A DNA stretch of 5,501 nt from Pseudomonadota bacterium. Lineage in GTDB: Bacteria > Pseudomonadota > Alphaproteobacteria > Acetobacterales > Acetobacteraceae. Under the pieces are notes generated by a model. That model made no database searches. It was given only the letters and a program-made list of their open reading frames with translations, and was not told where the DNA came from. Each line of letters begins with the position of its first letter. Within the stretch, counting starts at the first letter, position 1. The translations under genes were made by a program, and so were the position numbers. Location of the stretch: contig JAJZFF010000341.1 in the NCBI GenBank assembly GCA_021805485.1, positions 1 through 5,501 on the forward strand. The letters run 5' to 3'. Positions 1 to 5,501 of the stretch are shown piece after piece.

Positions 1-1237
1 AGGCCATGTTGGTCGCGGGATCGACCGCGCCGGGCCACCAGTTCTTGCCGCCGAGGAAGCTCGGGCAGGTGAAGATCTGCTTGTCGAGCGCCGGGCGCAG
101 CTTCATGTTGTTGACGGCATGGCCATTCTTGATGCCGGTGATCGAGGTGTCGTGCACGAAGGGCACGGCGTAGATCAGCTTCCCGGTCTCGCGGTTCAGC
201 GCGTAGAAATAGCCGTTGCGGTTCGCCTCGATCAGGGCGTGGTAGGGCTTTCCCTTCACGGTGATGTCGGCGAGCTGGGCGGTGTTCACGCCGTCATAGT
301 CCCAGGTGTCGTTGCGGGTGTACTGGTAGTGCCACTTGACCTTGCCGGTGTTCGGATCGATCGCGATGACGCTGTCGGAATAGAGGTTGTGGCCGGGGCG
401 CATCGAGGCGAGCCACGGGCCCGGATTGCCCACGCCCCAGAAGAGTTCCTTCGTCTTCGGATCGTAGGTGCCGGTCATCCACGGGCTGCCGCCGCCATGC
501 TTGTAGGCGCCGGCCGGCCAGGTCTTGCCGCCGGGCTCGCTCGGCGAGGGGATGGTGTAGGTCTTCCAGAGCAGCTTGCCGGTCTGCGCGTCGAGCCCGA
601 CGATGAAGCCGCGGGCACCGTATTCGCCGCCGCCGGAGCCGATGATCACCTTGCCGTCGACGATCATCGGGGCCTCGGAGATCGAGTAGCCAATGCCCGG
701 CTTCTCGAGGGCCACGTTCCACAGCACCTTGCCGGTCTGCGCGTCGAAGGCGAGGACGTGATTGTCCAGCGTGCCCATGAACACTTCATTGCCATAGACG
801 GCGACGCCGCGGTTGTTCACGTCGCAGCAGACCGTCTTCAGCGCGGTCTTCGGCAGGTCGTAGTCGTATTCCCAGAGTTTCTGGCCGGTCTTGGCGTTGA
901 AGGCGATGAGATGGTCGAGCGGGGTGGTGGCGAACATGTAGTCGCCATTGACGATCGGCGTGCCTTCGAAGCCGTTGGGGATGTCGATTTTCGCCGATGA
1001 CCAGGCTGTCTTGAGCGAGGCGACGTTCTTCGTGTTGATCTGCGCAAACGGCGCGTAATCGTCACCGGCGTAGCTGCGGTTGAACATCAGCCAGCCCTTC
1101 GAGGCGGCGGCGTTGTCGAGCCGGGCCTGGGTAACGCTGGGATAGGAGGGTTGCGCCGAGGCGGCGCCCGCGGCGAGCAGCGTGCCGGCGAGTGCGCCGA
1201 TCAGCGCGGTTCCGGTTCTGACAAATCTGGACTTCAT
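1..1237 (-). CDS. PQQ-dependent alcohol dehydrogenase (methanol/ethanol family), N-terminal part, cut by window edge
   Basis: This is a periplasmic quinoprotein that oxidises a primary alcohol to an aldehyde using pyrroloquinoline quinone, normally passing electrons to a cytochrome c. The gene starts at 1237 with AGGGAG 6 nt upstream, and 412 codons are visible; related enzymes run to about 570-600 residues, or about 700 with a fused haem domain, so the C-terminus and any haem domain lie outside. Residues 1-28 form a Sec signal peptide (basic start, Ala/Leu core, predicted cleavage ASA|Q). Repeated beta-propeller tryptophan motifs of the type AQTGKxLW follow. By alignment from memory with MxaF/ExaA, the vicinal disulfide is Cys137-Cys138, the metal and PQQ ligands are Glu205 (GGEYG) and Asn271 (GNPGPW), the catalytic base is Asp313, and Arg340 (NRNG) matches the conserved Arg. 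Asp315, two residues after the base, is the residue typical of lanthanide-dependent XoxF/PedH enzymes. The substrate cannot be assigned. The gene probably belongs to the operon starting at the aldehyde dehydrogenase. Confidence 0.93.
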   Translation of the reverse strand, partial: MKSRFVRTGTALIGALAGTLLAAGAASAQPSYPSVTQARLDNAAASKGWLMFNRSYAGDDYAPFAQINTKNVASLKTAWSSAKIDIPNGFEGTPIVNGDYMFATTPLDHLIAFNAKTGQKLWEYDYDLPKTALKTVCCDVNNRGVAVYGNEVFMGTLDNHVLAFDAQTGKVLWNVALEKPGIGYSISEAPMIVDGKVIIGSGGGEYGARGFIVGLDAQTGKLLWKTYTIPSPSEPGGKTWPAGAYKHGGGSPWMTGTYDPKTKELFWGVGNPGPWLASMRPGHNLYSDSVIAIDPNTGKVKWHYQYTRNDTWDYDGVNTAQLADITVKGKPYHALIEANRNGYFYALNRETGKLIYAVPFVHDTSITGIKNGHAVNNMKLRPALDKQIFTCPSFLGGKNWWPGAVDPATNMA

Positions 1238-1243
1238 GAAGAT

Positions 1244-1249
1244 CTCCCT
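1244..1249 (-). promoter_or_regulatory. Ribosome binding site of the PQQ alcohol dehydrogenase
   Basis: On the minus strand AGGGAG lies 6 nt before the ATG at 1237. It fixes this start, which also puts the signal peptide exactly at the N-terminus. It lies in the 62-bp gap after the DUF779 gene. I see no convincing promoter or terminator in that gap, which supports read-through from upstream. Confidence 0.75.
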
Positions 1250-1299
1250 AAGAGGTTTCTGGTGTTGTCAGGTTCAAAGAGCGGCGGTTTCGTGCGCCG

Positions 1300-1689
1300 T
1301 CAGGTTAGGGGAGCCCGGGCGGCGGCGAGCATCGCGGCTTCCTCCCCGGAGAACAGCCGCGAGCGCGTATGAAAGCGCAGCCCGGTGCCGTTGTCGAGCG
1401 AGAACATGCCGCCGATTCCCTCGACGACGTCGATGACGAGCTGGGTGTGACGCCAGTACTCGAACTGCGACGCGCTGATGTGGAACGGCGCGCCGCCGAT
1501 GGCACCGAGGCAGATATCGTCAGGGGAAACGACGAAATCCGCCCGCGGGTAGCACATCGGCGCCGAACCGTCGCAGCAGCCGCCCGACTGGTGGAACAGG
1601 ACCGGGCCGTGACGCGCCGTCAGCGCGGCGATCAGCGCAAGGGCCGATGGCGTCGCGATCACGCGCGGGATGGAACCCGGTCCCGTCAT
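1300..1689 (-). CDS. DUF779 domain protein, function unknown
   Basis: This is a 129-residue protein that I recognise as DUF779. The family signature covers almost the whole chain: FHQSGGCCDGSAPMCYP (residues 32-48), the FEYWRHTQLVIDVV segment (about 76-89) and GGMFSLDNGTGLRFHTRSR (about 93-111). Cys38, Cys39 and Cys46, with His33 and His81 as further candidates, could form a metal or redox site; that is inference, as the biochemical role is not known to me. No signal peptide or membrane segment is visible, so it should be cytoplasmic. The ATG lies 2 bp after the aldehyde dehydrogenase stop codon and no strong Shine-Dalgarno is visible, so translation is probably coupled to that gene. DUF779 genes are often found next to aldehyde dehydrogenases of this type, which suggests a helper role for the enzyme (maturation, metal or cofactor handling, or protection). 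A longer reading frame extends upstream, but that extension lies over the aldehyde dehydrogenase and is not coding. Confidence 0.9.
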   Translation of the reverse strand: MTGPGSIPRVIATPSALALIAALTARHGPVLFHQSGGCCDGSAPMCYPRADFVVSPDDICLGAIGGAPFHISASQFEYWRHTQLVIDVVEGIGGMFSLDNGTGLRFHTRSRLFSGEEAAMLAAARAPLT

Positions 1690-1691
1690 GG

Positions 1692-3224
<1,533 letters not shown>

Positions 3225-3230
3225 TGTTGT

Positions 3231-3236
3231 TCCTCC
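3231..3236 (-). promoter_or_regulatory. Ribosome binding site of the aldehyde dehydrogenase
   Basis: GGAGGA on the minus strand ends 6 nt before the ATG at 3224. This near-consensus site decides the start against the longer open frame reaching back to 3518. Confidence 0.85.
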
Positions 3237-3241
3237 GTCTT

Positions 3242-3263
3242 GCGGCCCGGAGCGTCGGGCCGC
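3242..3263 (-). promoter_or_regulatory. GC hairpin in the aldehyde dehydrogenase mRNA leader
   Basis: GCGGCCCG (3242-3249) and CGGGCCGC (3256-3263) are perfect inverted repeats, giving an 8-bp all-GC stem with a 6-nt loop. On the minus strand it lies downstream of the predicted transcription start (about 3276) and 5 nt before the Shine-Dalgarno, so it would fold in the leader. No U-tract follows, so it is not a standard intrinsic terminator. It could stabilise the 5' end of the mRNA or modulate translation; it could also have arisen by chance in GC-rich DNA. Confidence 0.5.
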
Positions 3264-3287
3264 GCTGGTTGCTTCGACGCTGGTGTT

Positions 3288-3302
3288 GCAAGCGCCGTGC
3301 CA
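3288..3302 (-). promoter_or_regulatory. Sigma-54 (RpoN) -24/-12 promoter for the aldehyde dehydrogenase operon
   Basis: On the minus strand the sequence reads TGGCACG, then 4 nt (GCGC), then TTGC, a full match to the core sigma-54 consensus with the invariant GG and GC separated by exactly 10 nt. Taking the C of the GC as -12 puts the transcription start near 3276 and gives a leader of about 52 nt before the ATG at 3224. The adjacent divergent gene encodes a sigma-54 activator, which makes a chance match unlikely. Confidence 0.88.
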
Positions 3303-3354
3303 GGCACGCGGAGCGGCGGAAGCCGGGCCGATGCGCGCGCCGCGCGGCGGCGGC

Positions 3355-3406
3355 GGGACAGGAGGAACGTCCCGATCGGGGACACTGTCCCAAAACAGGA
3401 CGTGTC
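3355..3406. promoter_or_regulatory. Candidate enhancer (upstream activating sequence) for the AcoR-type activator
   Basis: The region is packed with related half-sites: GGGACA (3355-3360), GTCCC (3369-3373), the perfect dyad GGGACA-C-TGTCCC (3379-3391) and AGGAC (3397-3401). The stretch 3381-3406 also forms a second overlapping dyad, with GACAC and GTCC facing GGAC and GTGTC. A CCCGATCGGG palindrome lies at 3371-3380. The cluster lies about 79 to 130 bp upstream of the predicted sigma-54 start site, a normal distance for enhancer-binding proteins that act through DNA looping. Binding by the divergent regulator is inferred, not shown. Since the cluster also lies about 110 bp before the regulator's own ATG, it might autoregulate that gene as well. 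Confidence 0.6.
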
Positions 3407-3500
3407 GTAAAGTTCCGTTGCACGGCGCCGGCGCGCCGCATAGTGTCGGGAAAACATCACGACGGCCGCCACGAGCGCGCCGCGACGGCCGAGGAAACGC

Positions 3501-3508
3501 AGGACGGA
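3501..3508 (+). promoter_or_regulatory. Ribosome binding site of the activator gene
   Basis: AGGACGGA lies 8 nt before the ATG at 3517. It is a moderate match to the Shine-Dalgarno sequence and is the only purine-rich site that fits this start, which also agrees with where AcoR-family homology begins. Confidence 0.55.
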
Positions 3509-3516
3509 ATACGCCC

Positions 3517-5469
3517 ATGAACCATCATTCCGCACAACACGACGACAGGCCCGCGCGGTTGCGGACCGGCAAGGAGCGGCTTTCCGCAGGCCTGCCAGGG
3601 GCGGCGCCGAGCCCGCTGCTCGCGCGGTCGTGGCAGCGCTGCGTGAGCGCCGGGCTCGCGCCCGACCGGGCGGCGGGGGAGGCTCCGCATCTCTGCGGCG
3701 CCGAGCTGCGCGACGCGCGGGAACGCGTTTCCGACCTCGCGCTGCGGGCGCGGCCGATCATCGAATATCTCTATGGGCAGATCCGCGATTCCGGGTGCAT
3801 CGTGCTGCTGTCGGACTGCAACGGCTTCCTGCTCGACGCGGTGGGCGACCCCGGTTTCAGCGGCCGGGCGGCGCGGGTCGCGTTGCAGCCGGGGGCGAGC
3901 TGGGCGGAGACCGACCGCGGGACCAACGCCGTCGGCACCGCGCTGATCGAGGCGGCGCCGGTCGTCGTTCACGGCGCGGAGCATTTCCTGGAGCGGAACA
4001 ATTTCCTCGCCTGCGCCGCCGCCCCCCTCACCGCCTCGACCGGCGAGCTGCTCGGGGTGATCGACATTTCCTGCGACCAGCGGGTCTATCATCCGCACAC
4101 GTTCGGCCTGGTGCGCGCGGCGGCGCAGATGATCGAGAACCGGATGTTCGAGATGTCGCATCTGCGCGACGTGAAGCTGCGCTTCCATGCCTCGCGCCAG
4201 GGGGTGGGCACGCTGGCCGAGGGGGTGGTGGCGTTCGGGGCGGACGGCACGCTGCGCGGGGCGAACGGGGCGGCGATGCAGATGCTCGGGCTGCGCCGCG
4301 ACGATCTCGGCCAGGTGACGGCGGCGGAGGTGTTCGAGGAGACGGTGGACGCGCTGCTGGCGCGCGAGCGGCGCGGCGGCGGCGAGCCGCTGGAGCTGCG
4401 CCAGCCGGGCGGCGGGCGGGTGTTCCTGCGCGTCGACATGCCGCGGGCGGCGCGGGCGGCGCGGCCGAGGACGATCTGGCCGATCGACGCGCTGGCGGCG
4501 CTGGAGACCGGCGATCCGGTCGTGGCGCGGGCCGTCGGCCAGGTGCGGCGGGCGCTGGGGCGCGCGATCCCGATCCTGATCCACGGCGAGACCGGGGTGG
4601 GCAAGGACGTGATGGCACGGGCGATCCATGCCGCGGGGCCACGGCGGGGCGGGCCGTTCGTGCCCGTCAACTGCGCGGCGCTGCCGGAGACGATGATCGA
4701 GGCGGAGTTGTTCGGCTACGCGCCCGGCGCCTTCACCGGCGCGCGGCGCGAAGGGGCGCCGGGGCGCATCCGCGAGGCGGCGGGCGGCGTGCTGTTCCTC
4801 GACGAGATCGGCGACATGCCGCTGGCGATGCAGACGCGGCTGCTGCGGGTGCTGGAGGAGCGGGTGGTGACACCGCTGGGCGGGCGGCCGGCGGCGGTGG
4901 ATTTCGCGCTGATCTGCGCCACCAACTGCGACCTGCGGCGGGCGGTGGCCGAGGGGCGGTTCCGCGCCGACCTGTTCTACCGGATCAACGGGCTCGGCGT
5001 CGTCCTGCCGCCGCTGCGCCGGCGCGCCGACCTCGACGCGCTGGTCGAGCGCATCCTGCGGATCGAGGGCGGCGAGGCGCCGCGTGGCGTGACCCCCGCG
5101 CTGATGGCGGCGTTCCGGGCGCATGACTGGCCGGGCAATATCCGCCAGCTCGCCAATGTGCTGCGGATCGGCCAGTCGATGTGCGAGGCGGACGAGACCG
5201 AGATCGGCTGGGAACACCTGCCGGACGACATCGCCGAGGAACTGCGCGGCGGGGCGCGGCCGGCGCCGGAGGACGCGCCGGCCGCGGCGGCGGCACCTTC
5301 CGTGCCGCCCTCCTCGCTGCGGGAGGGGGCGGACCAGCTGATCCTGCAGGCGGCGATCGAGGCGGCGGGCGGCAACATGAGCCGGGCGGCGCAGCGGCTC
5401 GGGATCAGCCGCAACACGCTCTATCGCCGGCTGGCGCTGATCCGCGAGGATGGCGGCCAGTCCGCCTGA
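3517..5469 (+). CDS. AcoR-family sigma-54-dependent transcriptional activator (GAF, PAS-like, AAA+, Fis HTH)
   Basis: This is a complete 650-residue enhancer-binding protein that uses ATP hydrolysis to open sigma-54 promoters. The N-terminal [16 protein letters not shown] (residues 32-47) is the AcoR-family opening. A GAF sensor domain covers about 75-215, with the family signature [16 protein letters not shown] (128-143). A PAS-like segment covers about 228-310. The AAA+ domain (about 325-555) has Walker A GETGVGKD (357-364), an intact sigma-54 contact loop GAFTGA (404-409), Walker B VLFLDE (425-430), candidate arginine fingers Arg483 and Arg489, and the sensor II motif WPGNIRQL (538-545). 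An Ala/Pro-rich linker (about 578-600) leads to a Fis-type helix-turn-helix (about 608-640, recognition part [13 protein letters not shown]). The ATG at 3517 is preceded by AGGACGGA (3501-3508), 8 nt away; longer frames upstream cross the promoter region. It most likely activates the divergent dehydrogenase operon. The inducer is unknown; the family responds to small alcohols, ketones, aldehydes or acetoin. Confidence 0.95.
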   Translation: MNHHSAQHDDRPARLRTGKERLSAGLPGAAPSPLLARSWQRCVSAGLAPDRAAGEAPHLCGAELRDARERVSDLALRARPIIEYLYGQIRDSGCIVLLSDCNGFLLDAVGDPGFSGRAARVALQPGASWAETDRGTNAVGTALIEAAPVVVHGAEHFLERNNFLACAAAPLTASTGELLGVIDISCDQRVYHPHTFGLVRAAAQMIENRMFEMSHLRDVKLRFHASRQGVGTLAEGVVAFGADGTLRGANGAAMQMLGLRRDDLGQVTAAEVFEETVDALLARERRGGGEPLELRQPGGGRVFLRVDMPRAARAARPRTIWPIDALAALETGDPVVARAVGQVRRALGRAIPILIHGETGVGKDVMARAIHAAGPRRGGPFVPVNCAALPETMIEAELFGYAPGAFTGARREGAPGRIREAAGGVLFLDEIGDMPLAMQTRLLRVLEERVVTPLGGRPAAVDFALICATNCDLRRAVAEGRFRADLFYRINGLGVVLPPLRRRADLDALVERILRIEGGEAPRGVTPALMAAFRAHDWPGNIRQLANVLRIGQSMCEADETEIGWEHLPDDIAEELRGGARPAPEDAPAAAAAPSVPPSSLREGADQLILQAAIEAAGGNMSRAAQRLGISRNTLYRRLALIREDGGQSA

Positions 5470-5501
5470 GATTGTACATACAAATTTAGAGCGCGTCCTC
5501 C
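5470..5501. other. Intergenic DNA after the activator gene
   Basis: These 32 bp follow the activator's stop codon and are clearly richer in A and T than the coding DNA. They contain a short inverted repeat, TTGTA-CA-TACAA (5472-5483), whose 2-nt loop and AT-only strength are too weak for an intrinsic terminator. No gene start is visible. Confidence 0.5.

Noticed and set aside
119..1000. 293-codon plus-strand open frame opposite the alcohol dehydrogenase
   Set aside because: It is the complement of a well-supported quinoprotein gene with conserved active-site residues; its own product matches no family I know.
3418..3446. Possible sigma-70 promoter for the activator, TTGCAC-N17-TAGTGT
   Set aside because: Spacing is ideal, but each hexamer matches consensus at only three of six positions, which is expected by chance; the activator's real promoter remains unidentified.
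3460..3491. Direct repeat CGACGGCCG at 3460-3468 and 3483-3491
   Set aside because: It is short and built from common GC-rich words; no spacing or additional copy suggests a binding array.
3225..3518. 98-codon N-terminal extension of the aldehyde dehydrogenase reading frame
   Set aside because: It reads through the sigma-54 promoter and enhancer, has Arg/Pro-rich low-complexity content, and the internal ATG at 3224 has a near-perfect ribosome site and gives the family's normal length.
3630..5126. 498-codon open frame in another plus-strand frame of the activator
   Set aside because: It is almost entirely Arg/Ala/Gly, as expected from out-of-frame reading of GC-rich coding DNA.
3457..5217. 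586-codon open frame antisense to the activator
   Set aside because: It mirrors codon structure in GC-rich DNA: its translation is rich in Arg, His, Pro and Ala with no recognisable domain, while the plus strand encodes a complete multidomain protein.
5472..5483. Short inverted repeat TTGTA-CA-TACAA after the activator
   Set aside because: A five-bp AT-rich stem with a 2-nt loop is too weak for a terminator, and one copy gives no support as an operator.

Overview
The window is very GC-rich and carries an alcohol-oxidation locus of a type found in Alphaproteobacteria. The protein sequences would fit an acetic-acid-bacterium relative (Acetobacteraceae, Acidiphilium-like). That placement is an inference from composition and protein style, not from a search.

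Layout: three genes lie on the minus strand and one divergent regulator lies on the plus strand. In transcription order the minus-strand genes are an NAD-dependent aldehyde dehydrogenase of the AcoD/ExaC type (3224 to 1692), a small DUF779 protein (1689 to 1300), and the N-terminal 412 codons of an exported PQQ-dependent alcohol dehydrogenase (1237 to the left window edge, so its C-terminus is outside). The first two are 2 bp apart and the third follows after 62 bp, which suggests a single operon. The plus-strand gene (3517 to 5469) encodes a complete AcoR-family sigma-54 enhancer-binding activator with GAF, PAS-like, AAA+ and Fis-type HTH regions.

The 292-bp divergent intergenic region (3225 to 3516) holds a consensus-perfect sigma-54 promoter reading toward the aldehyde dehydrogenase (3288 to 3302). 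About 80 to 130 bp upstream of its predicted start is a cluster of GGGACA/TGTCCC half-sites suitable as an enhancer for the divergent activator. A strong GC hairpin sits in the predicted mRNA leader just before the ribosome binding site.

Proposed working model: the regulator senses an alcohol, aldehyde or related small molecule through its GAF domain and activates the operon with sigma-54 RNA polymerase. The periplasmic quinoprotein oxidises the alcohol to an aldehyde, the cytoplasmic dehydrogenase oxidises the aldehyde to the acid, and the DUF779 protein has an unknown accessory role. The quinoprotein carries the extra active-site Asp that marks lanthanide-using enzymes, so the pathway may depend on rare-earth metal. 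The last 32 bp (5470 to 5501) are AT-richer intergenic DNA with no gene that I can support.
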